From contig NZ_CADIJM010000002.1 in NCBI RefSeq assembly GCF_902859585.1, forward strand, positions 558,001 to 622,000: 64,000 nucleotides of DNA, in the 5' to 3' direction. Below the pieces are notes generated by a model. The model made no database searches. It was not told where the DNA came from and was given only the letters and a program-made list of their open reading frames with translations. A program made the translations under genes and the position numbers. This stretch comes from Achromobacter animicus (GTDB lineage Bacteria; Pseudomonadota; Gammaproteobacteria; Burkholderiales; Burkholderiaceae_B). The first letter of the stretch is position 1; each line of letters opens with the position of its first letter. This document shows, piece by piece, positions 17,777 to 26,385 of the stretch.

Positions 17777-18167
17777 GGAGGGGAGGAGCTTGCTATATCA
17801 ATCTGGTATGGAAGACTATCAACAAAGAATTACTGGAAACGCGTCCGAGGTCCTAAACTTTCCTCATCAGGCGGCTATCCGGAAGGAACACCGCCGATAT
17901 GGCAGTAACGCCCCCCAGCAGCACGGGTGGACGCATTGCCAGGCGTTGATCACGTTGCAGCCCGTGCAGGGACTAGAGACCCGGCGCAGGCCACGGTCGG
18001 ACCGTGCGTGAGTAGTATGAGGCACGAATGTTGGAATCGCGTGATCCAGGTAGAAGGCATCGGTGCCGGCCGATGACTCCGGGTTCACGTGTTGTTTTAG
18101 CGCGGCGTCTTACCCTTCGGGGGCAGCGCCGCGTTTTTTTCGCCTGGCGGTCTTGCGCCGGGCGATT
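17777..18167. other. Intergenic region with structured DNA and an orphan plus-strand terminator
   Basis: No convincing protein-coding frame is present. Visible inverted repeats are GGCGG/CCGCC at 17870-17895 enclosing a TCC-GGAA-GGA tetraloop stem, and CACGGTC/GACCGTG at 17992-18006. A plus-strand intrinsic terminator follows at 18101-18140. Both neighbouring genes are on the minus strand, so a plus-strand non-coding transcript of about 300 bases is possible. The kch promoter must also lie here. Confidence 0.5.
18101..18140 (+). terminator. Rho-independent terminator, plus strand, no annotated gene upstream
   Basis: The stem CGCGGCG (18101-18107) pairs with CGCCGCG (18127-18133), with an inner CCC/GGG hairpin, and is followed by seven T residues (18134-18140). 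The T-run fixes the orientation as plus. The gene to its right (18168-18983) is on the minus strand and cannot use it. Confidence 0.75.
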
Positions 18168-18983
18168 TCAGGCAGACGCGTTCGCGTCCGCTTCTTCGCT
18201 GCGCCAGGCTTGTTGCCCGTCCGTGCGCGCGGTTGGCGTTGACACCCGATAGTCCAGATCCAGCGTGATGTCGGCTGCAAACATGTAGCCCCATCCGTGG
18301 ACCGCGCGGATCGGCAGCGTCATCTGATTGGCCGCGGCCTTGCGGCGCAGGCGGCTGATCATCACATCCACGAAGCGGCGGCGCGTGATGCCGCTGTCGG
18401 CTTCGTCCGCGCCATCGGCCAGAAAGGCGTCGCGGCTGATCTTGCGGTCGGGCGACTTCACCAGCCGCGACAGAAAATCGCGTTCACCGGTCGTCAGGCC
18501 CAGCGTCCGGCCCTTGGGGCTGATGAGCGTCCATCCCTTGTTTGCCAGCCGCCAGCCCTCCTGGGCCGGTTCTTCTATGGCTTCCGTACCCGCGCCCGGC
18601 TCCATCCCGTCCAGCCCGACCGCGCGTCGCACCAGCGCCTGCAGCACCGCCGCGAGCTCCAGGCCGGTCACGTCCGGCGGCAGGCAGGCGTCCGCGCCGC
18701 AGAGCAAGGTGCGGATACGGCTTTCGGAATCGGTGAATGGGGCGATGGCCACGATGCCCAGGCTGCGATCGATGGCGCGCAGCCGCACGGCGGCGTTGTG
18801 CACATCGGTAAGCGGGGCTTCCAGGACGACCAGCGGGCTGGGCCGGCGGGAAAATCGGTCGTAGACATCCACGAGATCGTGGCAGCGGCGGACGTTGAAT
18901 CCCAGGTGGGAAAGGGACTCGACGAGTCTGGCATGCCTGGCGTCGTCATTGCCAAGAAAAATGACATCCAGCGTGTTGTTCAT
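18168..18983 (-). CDS. OmpR-like response regulator with degenerate receiver domain
   Basis: The ATG at 18983 has GGAAG five bases upstream and gives 271 residues; a longer frame to 19115 has no ribosome site and crosses a terminator hairpin. Residues 1-125 form a receiver-like domain (VIFLGNDDARHARLVESL), but the phosphoacceptor aspartate position holds glutamate (VVLEAPL, E55) and the conserved lysine segment reads CLPPDV. Residues about 165-255 are a winged-helix domain (GLTTGERDFLSRLVKSP, then IRAVHGWGYMF). D to E changes often mimic phosphorylation, so constitutive or ligand-independent action is likely. No histidine kinase is adjacent. The targets are unknown. Confidence 0.85.
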   Translation of the reverse strand: MNNTLDVIFLGNDDARHARLVESLSHLGFNVRRCHDLVDVYDRFSRRPSPLVVLEAPLTDVHNAAVRLRAIDRSLGIVAIAPFTDSESRIRTLLCGADACLPPDVTGLELAAVLQALVRRAVGLDGMEPGAGTEAIEEPAQEGWRLANKGWTLISPKGRTLGLTTGERDFLSRLVKSPDRKISRDAFLADGADEADSGITRRRFVDVMISRLRRKAAANQMTLPIRAVHGWGYMFAADITLDLDYRVSTPTARTDGQQAWRSEEADANASA

Positions 18984-19549
18984 TGATGCTTCCAATGAGG
19001 CGCCGCGACGGGGCGCTGGCGCCTTGAAAAAGCCGGACGTCTGGCAGAGCCATGCCGTTTCCGGCCGTTGCGGCGCTTGTCCTTCCAGAGTCACGCCTGT
19101 GTTGCATTTAAACACGGGCGTGTTTTTTTGTGAAGATACGTTTCTATGGTTTCGGACGGTAACAGTCGTCCAGGGGGAAATAGCCCGGCATCCATTGAAA
19201 CAGCGTTTGATCCCCGATTTGCGTCAGAAAAATATTATGTATTACCGATACATTATTTTCTCTTTCGGCCGATTTCTGCCCATAAACTCATGCGGCTTTT
19301 TTTGCTCCGATTTTGCTGCAACGTCGCGCGACGGCAGCGGTGGGATGGGCGGGCACGGCGCTGCAAGCCGATGAAAGATATGACTTTTAACGGGGCGGAC
19401 TGCGGCGTGAAGCGAGGGCGCGCGGCAGCATGCGCGCAAGGCCAGGGGGGCCAAGCGGCGATTTATGAATTAGCCCGGAAATTGGGGTCTAATCCCTTTA
19501 TTTGGCCGTAGATTTGAAATGCTTTAATCCAAAAAAACCATACAAATTA
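18984..19549. other. Long intergenic region, AT-rich in the middle, with an orphan terminator
   Basis: There is no frame I can support as a gene. The part from about 19130 to 19310 is clearly richer in A and T than its surroundings (for example AAAAATATTATGTATTACCG near 19228). A strong plus-strand terminator lies at 19092-19129. The region separates the minus-strand regulator from the XRE gene and probably holds both of their promoters. Confidence 0.5.
19092..19129 (+). terminator. Strong Rho-independent terminator, plus strand, orphan
   Basis: A 12-bp stem (CACGCCTGTGTT at 19092-19103 with AACACGGGCGTG at 19111-19122, one T-G pair) closes a seven-base loop and is followed by seven T residues (19123-19129). 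No plus-strand gene lies upstream within several hundred bases, so it may end an unannotated small RNA or an antisense transcript of the regulator promoter region. Confidence 0.8.
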
Positions 19550-19948
19550 ATGTCTCAGGTTGATCGATTGGACACGTTTAGCCATCGTCTGCGCAACGCA
19601 AGAATGCTTCAGGGGTGGACTCAAAAAGACTTGGCGGTCGCAAGCAACCTGTCGCAAAGCGCTATTCGCAACTACGAAAGCGGACAGCGCCAGCAGCCGT
19701 CCAGCGAGGCGCTCATCAAGCTGACGCGCGCCCTGCGCGTCAACCCCCTGTGGCTGAGTACCGGCGAAGGGCCCATGCTCGACACGCCGTCCGGCCATGT
19801 TGCTGCGGGCAGACTGGGCGAAATCCCCGACCCGCCCGCTTGGCCCTTCGAAACCATCTCCTACGCGGCCTACGCCCGGCTTTCGCACCAGGAAAAACGG
19901 CAGATCGAGCTGGTGCTGGGCGCTTACATCAAGGCACGCGGCGAATAG
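19550..19948 (+). CDS. XRE-family helix-turn-helix transcriptional regulator
   Basis: The ATG at 19550 gives 132 residues. Residues about 10-65 form a Cro/CI-type helix-turn-helix (MLQGWTQKDLAVASNLSQSA, then IRNYESGQRQ). The C-terminal half (PPAWPFETISYAAYARLSHQ onward) is short and resembles the tail of prophage-derived repressors of this type. There is no clear ribosome-binding sequence before the ATG; the upstream 40 bases are A/T rich. A TTG at 19502 could add 16 residues. Its 3' end overlaps the convergent acyltransferase gene by 20 bases. AT-rich flanks suggest separate acquisition. The target is unknown. Confidence 0.82.
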   Translation: MSQVDRLDTFSHRLRNARMLQGWTQKDLAVASNLSQSAIRNYESGQRQQPSSEALIKLTRALRVNPLWLSTGEGPMLDTPSGHVAAGRLGEIPDPPAWPFETISYAAYARLSHQEKRQIELVLGAYIKARGE

Positions 19949-21080
19949 TCCCCATCGGTTGCGCAGGAACCTGCGGGCGCGGGCGGACATCGGCGGGCGC
20001 GATGGCGCCGGTGCCGCGGGGATCGGTGCGCAGGCGGCTGCGCAGGCGTTCCACGGGATCCGCAATCAGGTAGTTCAGCACCGCCGAGACCCCGATGCAT
20101 CCCGTGATGGCCATGGCGGCGAACAGCATGGGTTGATGCTCCTGCACATCGTGCATCAGCCAGCTGAACGCCATGATGACCAGCATGTGGCAGATGTACA
20201 GGGGATAGCTGAGTTCACCAATGGCCTTGTCCAGCTTGTGGCGCGATTGGAACAGGAATGCCAGCGGCAGCAGTGCGGCAAACAGCAGGACCGCCAGGCC
20301 ATCGCGCACGGTGGGGTTGATGCCGATCGAGAAGTGCGCAACCGTATACAGGAACAGGATGCCGGTGCCCAGTTCGGGCAGTCGCTTCACGCGCTGCGTC
20401 CAGGCCTTCATGCGCGGCAGCAACACCTGATGCGACAGCGAACCGATCAGGAACAGCGCCAGCTCCGTGGGGAAAAAGCGATAGGTCCAAGGATCCGAGC
20501 GGCCGACCCCCGTCCAGATCAGGATCGCGCGCAGGGCCAGCGAGGCGGCCAGCAACGCCAGCAACCGGCGCGGCGAGCGCAGGATGAAGGGCGCAACCAG
20601 GTAGAAGCTCATTTCCACACCAAGCGTCCACGCTTGCGGCACCAGCAGACCCTTGTAGAGCGGCACGTCGCTGTTCGCGAAGCTGCCCGTGAAGGCCAGC
20701 GCCGAATCGCGGATGCCGAAGAACATCAGCCAGTCCTGGCCGAAGATGAAGAGGTTGGAGAGGAACAGGAAGACTTCGGCGCTGAAGGGCAGGGCTTCGT
20801 AGATGCGGAAGAACGAGCCGCCGCTGACGATGTGGGCCGTCAAGGTCAGGGCCGCCACCGCCAGATAGATCGGGAAAAGCCGCAGGAAACGATTGGCGTA
20901 GAACTTGCCCGTGGCGCCCTGATAATGGTCCGTCGCCGTCAGCACGTAGGAAATGAGGAAGCCGGAAATCACATAGAAGAGCTGCACGGCAAGCCTGCCG
21001 CCGACAAGCTGATCGGCGTAGCCGCCGCCCAGGTGGTCCAGCACCACTGACAATGCCAGTAAGGTTCTCAAGAAGCCCAT
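19929..21080 (-). CDS. Acyltransferase-3 family membrane protein
   Basis: The 383-residue protein has about ten transmembrane helices. It shows the family marks: a conserved His near the N terminus (LRTLLALSVVLDHLGGGYAD), a QLFYVISGFLISYVLTA segment and the arginine motif FYANRFLRLFPIYLAV. The C-terminal 40 residues are basic and proline rich. Members O-acetylate or otherwise acylate sugars of lipopolysaccharide, capsule or peptidoglycan at the inner membrane. No glycan-synthesis genes adjoin it, so the acceptor is unknown. It overlaps the convergent XRE gene at its 3' end. Confidence 0.9.
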   Translation of the reverse strand: MGFLRTLLALSVVLDHLGGGYADQLVGGRLAVQLFYVISGFLISYVLTATDHYQGATGKFYANRFLRLFPIYLAVAALTLTAHIVSGGSFFRIYEALPFSAEVFLFLSNLFIFGQDWLMFFGIRDSALAFTGSFANSDVPLYKGLLVPQAWTLGVEMSFYLVAPFILRSPRRLLALLAASLALRAILIWTGVGRSDPWTYRFFPTELALFLIGSLSHQVLLPRMKAWTQRVKRLPELGTGILFLYTVAHFSIGINPTVRDGLAVLLFAALLPLAFLFQSRHKLDKAIGELSYPLYICHMLVIMAFSWLMHDVQEHQPMLFAAMAITGCIGVSAVLNYLIADPVERLRSRLRTDPRGTGAIAPADVRPRPQVPAQPMGTIRRVP

Positions 21081-21386
21081 CGCGCATCTCCCCGGTCGAT
21101 ATTGTTCTCAGCCCCGATGGGCCGGACACTGCGCATGCGGTTGTCGCGGGCTCCGCTCCTCTTTCCCTGTATTACTTTTTAGGCCGGAGTCATCAACTGT
21201 CATCGATTCTGCTCGCGGCCACCCACCCCCGCCATGCGGCATTCGATGCAGAACCGGCGATCATCGGAGCTAGAACCTCCGGCTCAAGCGTGCATCTTTT
21301 GGATACGGCTGACGGACGGAGAAAATCGCGTGATGGTCCACGGGGCGGTTACATTACGACGATACGCATCAATTGGAGGCTTGCTC
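21081..21386. other. Intergenic region between acyltransferase and META lipoprotein
   Basis: These 306 bases separate two divergently transcribed genes and must carry both promoters. I see no gene, terminator or strong repeat in it. The only clear element is the TTGGAGG ribosome site at about 21373-21379 serving the lipoprotein gene. Confidence 0.5.
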
Positions 21387-21917
21387 ATGCCCAATTTCAT
21401 GTCCACGCCCAGCAGAATGCTCTGCCTGGGGCTGTTGACCGCGGCCCTGGCCGGATGCGCCGGCATGACCGGCGGCGCGCGTCCCGAAGGCGCCGCTGCG
21501 GCCAGCGCGGCCACCAGCAAGGATTCGCTGGCGCAGACGAGCTGGGAACTGGTCCGCTGGGCACAACCCGGTGGCCAGCTGCGCGACATCCCGCACGGGG
21601 ACAACGGCGAGCCCATCCGCCTGACGTTTCTTGCGCAGGGCAAGCAATACCAGGTCAACGGATTCTCCGGCTGCAACCGTTACACCGGCACGTACAAGCT
21701 CGAGCGCAACAAGCTCGTCATCGACGCGCCCGCCACCACGCGCATGGCCTGCGTGCCGCCCGAGCGCGCAAAGCTGGAAGCTGACTACCTGCGCGCGCTG
21801 CGCGCCATCGACACGTTCACGCTGGACAGCGGCGGCGCGCCGCGCCACCTGACGTTCAATCTGCGGGGTGGCGACGTGCTGGAGTTCGAGCGCCGCCAGG
21901 ATCCGCCGACCCCCTGA
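21387..21917 (+). CDS. META/HslJ-domain lipoprotein
   Basis: The ATG at 21387, preceded by TTGGAGG, gives 176 residues. The signal peptide ends in a lipobox LAGC (LGLLTAALAGCAGMTGG). The mature protein carries one META domain: TSWELVRW near the start, VNGFSGCNRYTGTYKLERNK and TRMACVPPERAKLEADYLRA with the two conserved cysteines (CN and AC). The family includes E. coli HslJ and is linked to outer-membrane stability and stress resistance. A related lipoprotein gene follows 33 bp downstream on the same strand, so the pair likely arose by duplication and is co-transcribed. Confidence 0.88.
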   Translation: MPNFMSTPSRMLCLGLLTAALAGCAGMTGGARPEGAAAASAATSKDSLAQTSWELVRWAQPGGQLRDIPHGDNGEPIRLTFLAQGKQYQVNGFSGCNRYTGTYKLERNKLVIDAPATTRMACVPPERAKLEADYLRALRAIDTFTLDSGGAPRHLTFNLRGGDVLEFERRQDPPTP

Positions 21918-21950
21918 TTCCCGCTTCGCTGAACGATCCGAGAGACCTGC

Positions 21951-22748
21951 ATGCGCTCATTCCTTTTCCAGCGCCGCCTGGCGTCCGGCCTGCTGTGCGC
22001 GGGTCTCGTTGCCTGCTCGCCGCCGCCGATGCGCGCGGCCGATGGCCAGGATCCGCGTTTCCAGCCGGCCTCGGCCTCCGACATCCTGGTGCAGACGAAC
22101 TGGGACTTGGCGCGCTGGACGCTGCCCGGCGGCGCGCTGCGCCCCGTGCCGCATCCGTCGTCCTCCACGCGCCCGATCACGGCTGCGTTCATCCACGACC
22201 AGGGCTCGCCCCGGATGATGGGATTCAGCGGATGCAATACCTACAACGCGCCGTACACCATCGCCAATGGCCAGTTGATCGTGCGCGCCGACCCGGTGTC
22301 GACCCGCATGGCCTGCGCGCCGCAGACGATGACGCTCGAGCACGATTTCCTGGCGTCGCTCACCCGGATCACGGCCAGTTCCTTCGATAACGCCAACAAT
22401 CCGCAACGCATGACGTGGAAGCTCAGCACCGGCGACACGCTGGACTTCGGGCGCCGCGCGGATCCCGTGGCGGGCGGCCAGCGCGGCCCCACCAAGCTGG
22501 TCTACGTCAACGCCGAGCGGGTGCCCTGCGACACGGCCGGTGGCCGCGGTATGTGCTATCAGGTGCGGGACAGCGCCTCGCAGCCCTGGCAGGCCTGGCC
22601 GGGCGAGATCACGGGGTTCAATTTCCAGCCCGGCGTGCACTACCGCCTGCGCGTGGTCGAGATCAATGACCCGAATGCCACCTTGGGAGCTGCCCCGCTG
22701 CGCTGGGTGCTGGACGCGGTGGTCGAGCAGCAGGTCGTCACCCGCTAG
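21951..22748 (+). CDS. META-domain lipoprotein with C-terminal DUF4377
   Basis: The 265-residue protein starts with a lipoprotein signal peptide (lipobox LVAC at about residue 22). Residues about 45-165 are a META domain (QTNWDLARWTLPGG, MMGFSGCNTYNAPYTIANGQ, STRMACAPQTMTLEHDFLAS). Residues about 175-262 match DUF4377 (LVYVNAERVPCDTAGGRGMC, then ITGFNFQPGVHYRLRVVEI). The META half is similar to the preceding lipoprotein. The function is unknown; both domains occur in envelope proteins. Cysteines in the DUF4377 part could form a disulfide. The gene ends 126 bp before trhO. Confidence 0.88.
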   Translation: MRSFLFQRRLASGLLCAGLVACSPPPMRAADGQDPRFQPASASDILVQTNWDLARWTLPGGALRPVPHPSSSTRPITAAFIHDQGSPRMMGFSGCNTYNAPYTIANGQLIVRADPVSTRMACAPQTMTLEHDFLASLTRITASSFDNANNPQRMTWKLSTGDTLDFGRRADPVAGGQRGPTKLVYVNAERVPCDTAGGRGMCYQVRDSASQPWQAWPGEITGFNFQPGVHYRLRVVEINDPNATLGAAPLRWVLDAVVEQQVVTR

Positions 22749-22874
22749 GGACGGCAGGCGGTCTGGGCGGTGCGCGGTCTGGGCACCGGCCGCCCAGCGG
22801 TACTCCGTTCTGCGGCGCAAATGGCCCAGCGATTATGATTACGGGCTTCGCCGCCTGTTTTCTATCGCTTTGCC

Positions 22875-23612
22875 ATGACTTCCGTCGTCAATATCGCCGC
22901 TTACAAATTCGTTCCGTTGGATAACCTGCCTGCGTTGCGCGAGCGCCTGCTCGCCGAGGCCGGCGCCGCCGGGCTCAAGGGCACGATCCTGCTGGCCGGG
23001 GAAGGCATCAACCTGTTCCTCGCGGGGGCGGCCGGCGGCATCGACACCTTCTTGCTGGGCCTGCGCGCCGATGCGCGGTTCGCGGACCTGGAGGTCAAGT
23101 TCAGCCACAGCAACGACGTGCCGTTCCGCAAGCTGCTGGTCAAGATCAAGCGCGAGATCATCCGCATGAACCACCCTGCCATCCGGCCGGCAGCGGGCCG
23201 CGCGCCCGGCGTCGATGCGCACACGCTGGCGCGCTGGCTGGCGGCGGGCGTGGACGACAATGGCCGGCCCGTGGTCATGCTGGACACGCGCAACGCCTTC
23301 GAGGTGGACGAAGGCACGTTCAAGAACGCCATCGACTGGCGCATCGACCGCTTCACGCAGTTTCCCGCCGCGGTCGAGGCAAACCGGGCGCAACTCGAGG
23401 GCAAGACCGTCGTCAGCTTCTGCACGGGCGGCATCCGCTGCGAAAAGGCCGCCATCTTCATGAACGAGGCCGGCATCGAAAACGTCTACCAGCTCGACGG
23501 CGGCATTCTGAAATACTTCGAGGAAACGGGCGGCCCCGGCTATGAAGGCAAGTGCTTCGTGTTCGACGAGCGCGTCTCGCTCGACCCGGCGCTGGCGCCC
23601 AGCAACGCCTGA
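22875..23612 (+). CDS. trhO: tRNA uridine(34) hydroxylase TrhO-like rhodanese (UPF0176)
   Basis: The 245-residue protein joins an N-terminal acylphosphatase-like domain ([20 protein letters not shown], then [16 protein letters not shown]) to a rhodanese domain (residues about 115-220). The rhodanese loop reads [11 protein letters not shown] with the conserved cysteines of TrhO, followed by [17 protein letters not shown]. TrhO makes 5-hydroxyuridine at position 34 of tRNAs. E. coli TrhO has about 350 residues; this shorter form lacks most of the C-terminal cysteine-rich tail, as in other beta-proteobacterial versions. It is convergent with metG and shares a bidirectional terminator with it. 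Confidence 0.88.
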   Translation: MTSVVNIAAYKFVPLDNLPALRERLLAEAGAAGLKGTILLAGEGINLFLAGAAGGIDTFLLGLRADARFADLEVKFSHSNDVPFRKLLVKIKREIIRMNHPAIRPAAGRAPGVDAHTLARWLAAGVDDNGRPVVMLDTRNAFEVDEGTFKNAIDWRIDRFTQFPAAVEANRAQLEGKTVVSFCTGGIRCEKAAIFMNEAGIENVYQLDGGILKYFEETGGPGYEGKCFVFDERVSLDPALAPSNA

Positions 23613-23634
23613 TCGGATTTCCCGCAGAAACAAA

Positions 23635-23660
23635 AAAGCGCCCGCATTTGCGGGCGCTTT
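23635..23660. terminator. Bidirectional terminator between trhO and metG
   Basis: AAAGCGCCCGC (23635-23645) pairs perfectly with GCGGGCGCTTT (23650-23660) around an ATTT loop. It has an A-run on the left and Ts on the right, so it can end both converging transcripts. Confidence 0.85.
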
Positions 23661-23679
23661 GCATTGGCAGTGACGCGGT

Positions 23680-25746
23680 TCAGCGCACGCGCATGCCGGG
23701 CTTGGCGCCGGGGAACGGCTCCAGCACGTAGATGCCGGCGTCGACGGCTTCATCCGCATGGCTGGCGGCCAGCACCATGCCTTCGGACACGCCGAACTTC
23801 ATTTTGCGCGGCGCCAGGTTGGCGACCATGACGGTCAGCTTGCCGACCAGGTCTTCCGGCTTGTAGGCCGACTTGATGCCCGAAAACACGTTGCGGTGGC
23901 GGCCTTCGCCCACGTCCAGCGTCAGGCGCAGCAGCTTGGTCGAGCCTTCGACGTGCTCGCAATTGACGATCTGCGCGATACGCAGGTCGACGCGCGCGAA
24001 GTCGTCGATGGAGATGGTCTCGGCCAGCGGCTCGCCGCCGGGCACCACGACGGGCGCGGCGGGCGGCTCGAACAGGTCTTCCAGCATCTGCGGTTCGACG
24101 CGCTGCATCAGGTGCTTGAACGGCGCCACGCGTTGCGGCAGGACCGAGGCATCGGCCCAGGTGAAGGGCGCCTGCGCGCCGAACAGTTCCAGGGCAACGC
24201 GTTCGGCCAGCTGGGGCAGCACCGGCGCCAGCATCACCGACAGCGCCTTGAAGCCGGCCAGCGAGCGCGAGCAGATGTCCTGCAGCGCGGCCTTCTGCGC
24301 GTCGTCGGCGGTGGCGATGCCCTTGGCCAGCACCCACGGCTGCGCGGTGTCGAACGCCTGGTTGATGCGGTCGGCGTAAGCCATGATCTCGCGGATGGCG
24401 CGGTTGTACTCGCGGGCCTCGAATGCGGCGCGGATGGACTCGGCCTGTTCGGCGTATTCAGCGGACAACGCGCTGGTGTCGCCGGAATAACCCAGGACGC
24501 CGTCGAAATGCTTGGTGATGAAGCTGGCGGCGCGGCTGGCGATGTTGACGTACTTGCCGACCAGATCGCTGTTCACCCGGGCAATGAAGTCCTCGGGATT
24601 GAAGTCCACGTCTTCGACGCGCGCGTTCAGCTTGGCGGCGATGTAGTAGCGCATCCATTCGGCGTTCATGCCGAGTTCCAGGTAGCGCAACGGCGAAATG
24701 CCGGTGCCGCGGCTCTTGGACATCTTTTCGCCGCTGACGGTGATGAAGCCGTGCACGTTGACCGCGTCCGGCGTCTTGCGGCCGGCGAACTTCAGCATGG
24801 CGGGCCAGAACAGGGCGTGGAAGTACACGATGTCCTTGCCGATGAAGTGGACCTGTTCGGTGTCGCCGTTGGGGTCGAGCAAGGCGTCAAAATCCATGCC
24901 CTTGACCGCGCAATAGGACTTGAGCGACGCCAGATACCCGACCGGCGCGTCCAGCCAGACGTAGAAATACTTGCCCGGCGCGTCCGGGATCTCGATGCCG
25001 AAATAGGGCGCATCGCGGGAGATGTCCCAGTCGCCCAGCTTGGCCTCGCCGTCTTCGCCGCCCAGCCATTCGCGCGTCTTGGCCAGCATTTCAGGTTGCA
25101 GATGCTTGGCGCCTGCCTTGTTGGAACCCGTGGTCCACTGCTGCAGGAATTCCACGCAGCGCGGATCGGACAGCTTGAAGAAGAAGTGATCAGACGACTT
25201 CAGGACGGGCGTGGCGCCCGTCAGCGCGGAGTAGGGATTGATCAGTTCGGTGGGGGCGTACACCGCGCCGCAGACCTCGCAGGAATCGCCGTACTGGTCC
25301 TTGGCGTGGCACTTGGGGCACTCGCCCTTGATGTAGCGGTCGGCCAGGAACATGCCCTTGACCGGATCGTAGAACTGCTCGATGGAGCGCGTTTCGATCA
25401 GGTCCTGCGCCTTGAGCGCGCGGTAGATGTCCTGCGACAGCGCGACGTTTTCCGCCGAATCGGTGGAATGCCAGTGGTCGAAACGGATGTGGAACCCGTT
25501 CAGGTATTGCGGACGCTCGGCCGCGTAACGCGCAACCAGCGCCTGCGGCGTGATGCCTTCCTTTTCGGCCTTCAGCATGATCGGCGCGCCATGCGCGTCG
25601 TCGGCGCCCACAAAGTGCACCGTGTGGCCCGCCATTCGCATCGAACGAACCCAGATATCGGCCTGGATGTACTCCATGATGTGGCCGATGTGGAAAGATC
25701 CGTTGGCGTAGGGCAGCGCAGTGGTGACAAAGAGGGTGCGAGACAT
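23680..25746 (-). CDS. metG: Methionyl-tRNA synthetase
   Basis: The 688-residue protein has the class I signatures FHIGH (HIGH at 19-22) and [10 protein letters not shown], a knuckle with two CxxC pairs ([20 protein letters not shown]) that binds zinc, the anticodon-binding helical domain, and a C-terminal EMAP/OB-fold tRNA-binding domain from about residue 585 ([20 protein letters not shown]). This is the full long form of the enzyme. It charges tRNA-Met with methionine in the cytosol. The gene is monocistronic here, with a non-coding region upstream and a terminator downstream. Confidence 0.98.
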   Translation of the reverse strand: MSRTLFVTTALPYANGSFHIGHIMEYIQADIWVRSMRMAGHTVHFVGADDAHGAPIMLKAEKEGITPQALVARYAAERPQYLNGFHIRFDHWHSTDSAENVALSQDIYRALKAQDLIETRSIEQFYDPVKGMFLADRYIKGECPKCHAKDQYGDSCEVCGAVYAPTELINPYSALTGATPVLKSSDHFFFKLSDPRCVEFLQQWTTGSNKAGAKHLQPEMLAKTREWLGGEDGEAKLGDWDISRDAPYFGIEIPDAPGKYFYVWLDAPVGYLASLKSYCAVKGMDFDALLDPNGDTEQVHFIGKDIVYFHALFWPAMLKFAGRKTPDAVNVHGFITVSGEKMSKSRGTGISPLRYLELGMNAEWMRYYIAAKLNARVEDVDFNPEDFIARVNSDLVGKYVNIASRAASFITKHFDGVLGYSGDTSALSAEYAEQAESIRAAFEAREYNRAIREIMAYADRINQAFDTAQPWVLAKGIATADDAQKAALQDICSRSLAGFKALSVMLAPVLPQLAERVALELFGAQAPFTWADASVLPQRVAPFKHLMQRVEPQMLEDLFEPPAAPVVVPGGEPLAETISIDDFARVDLRIAQIVNCEHVEGSTKLLRLTLDVGEGRHRNVFSGIKSAYKPEDLVGKLTVMVANLAPRKMKFGVSEGMVLAASHADEAVDAGIYVLEPFPGAKPGMRVR

Positions 25747-25965
25747 GGTTGTCGACTGAGGTTGAGGGGAAAAGGGATTTGGCCGGCCATTTTAGGGCAA
25801 GCGCGCGCGCCTGCCGCTGATGCGGCCGCGGATGCGGTCCCGGACAGGGTTCCGGAGATGGTCCCGGAAAGTACACAACCCGCCCATCGCAGCGACGCGA
25901 ATCAGGCGGGTTGAGGGAAGCGTGGCCAGGCGATGAGCGCGATTTCAGCGCAGCACGCATTGGCC

Positions 25966-25991
25966 GGCTTGCGCGCAATCACGCGCAAGCC
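25966..25991. terminator. Strong hairpin downstream of the 91-residue membrane protein gene
   Basis: GGCTTGCGCG (25966-25975) pairs with CGCGCAAGCC (25982-25991) around a six-base loop. It lies 17 bases past the stop of the minus-strand gene at 26008. There is no T-run, so it may be a 3'-end stabiliser rather than a full intrinsic terminator. A second weaker repeat (AACCCGCC/GGCGGGTT) lies at 25877-25912. Confidence 0.45.
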
Positions 25992-26007
25992 AGGTTGAAA
26001 ACCGCCG

Positions 26008-26283
26008 TCAGCGGATTTCGCGGGCCTCGACGTCAATCACATCGCCACGCGGTTGCGTGGCGAACGGGGCAGTGGCGGACTGGAAGGGTCCAGGGCGGGC
26101 GCCTTGGCGCTGGCTCCAATAGGCGCGAACGCCGAAGGGCTTGCCGCGCACCTTGGCGACCACATAAAGGATCGCCACGGCGAATGCCGTGGAAAGCATG
26201 AACACCAGCGCCATCGCCATGCCGATCAAGGCCAGGGCGGCGAATAAGACGGCACGAAAGAAGCGGATAAGTGTGTTGGTCAT
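26008..26283 (-). CDS. Small membrane protein of unknown function
   Basis: The 91-residue product starts MTNTLIRFFRAVLFAALALI and has one long or two short hydrophobic segments (about residues 10-47) followed by a basic stretch (KVRGKPFGVRAYWSQRQGAR) and a soluble C-terminal tail ending DVIDVEAREIR. It has no signal-peptidase site or lipobox. I do not recognise a family. It is divergent from apbC with about 100 bp between them. The clear hydrophobic pattern and the lack of a better frame support it as a gene. Confidence 0.65.
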   Translation of the reverse strand: MTNTLIRFFRAVLFAALALIGMAMALVFMLSTAFAVAILYVVAKVRGKPFGVRAYWSQRQGARPGPFQSATAPFATQPRGDVIDVEAREIR

Positions 26284-26385
26284 GAATGGTCGGATGCAAA
26301 ACGCAGCGAAAGGTTCCCGTGTATCCGCTATCCTTTAGGGGATGGCGGCCCGCAGACGCCGCGCTGCCTACGGAACCATAGTGAC

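Noticed and set aside
17820-18010. Signal recognition particle (4.5S) or RNase P RNA
   Set aside because: The TCC-GGAA-GGA hairpin resembles the 4.5S tip, but the required asymmetric loop is missing; the short GAGGAAAGT text on the minus strand lacks the rest of the RNase P core.
19146-19511. Small protein of 121 residues in the AT-rich region
   Set aside because: It has no ribosome site, no recognisable pattern, and its composition changes abruptly along its length; not supportable as a gene.
23750-25914. Antisense frames over metG
   Set aside because: metG is complete and conserved; the opposite-strand frames are shadows.
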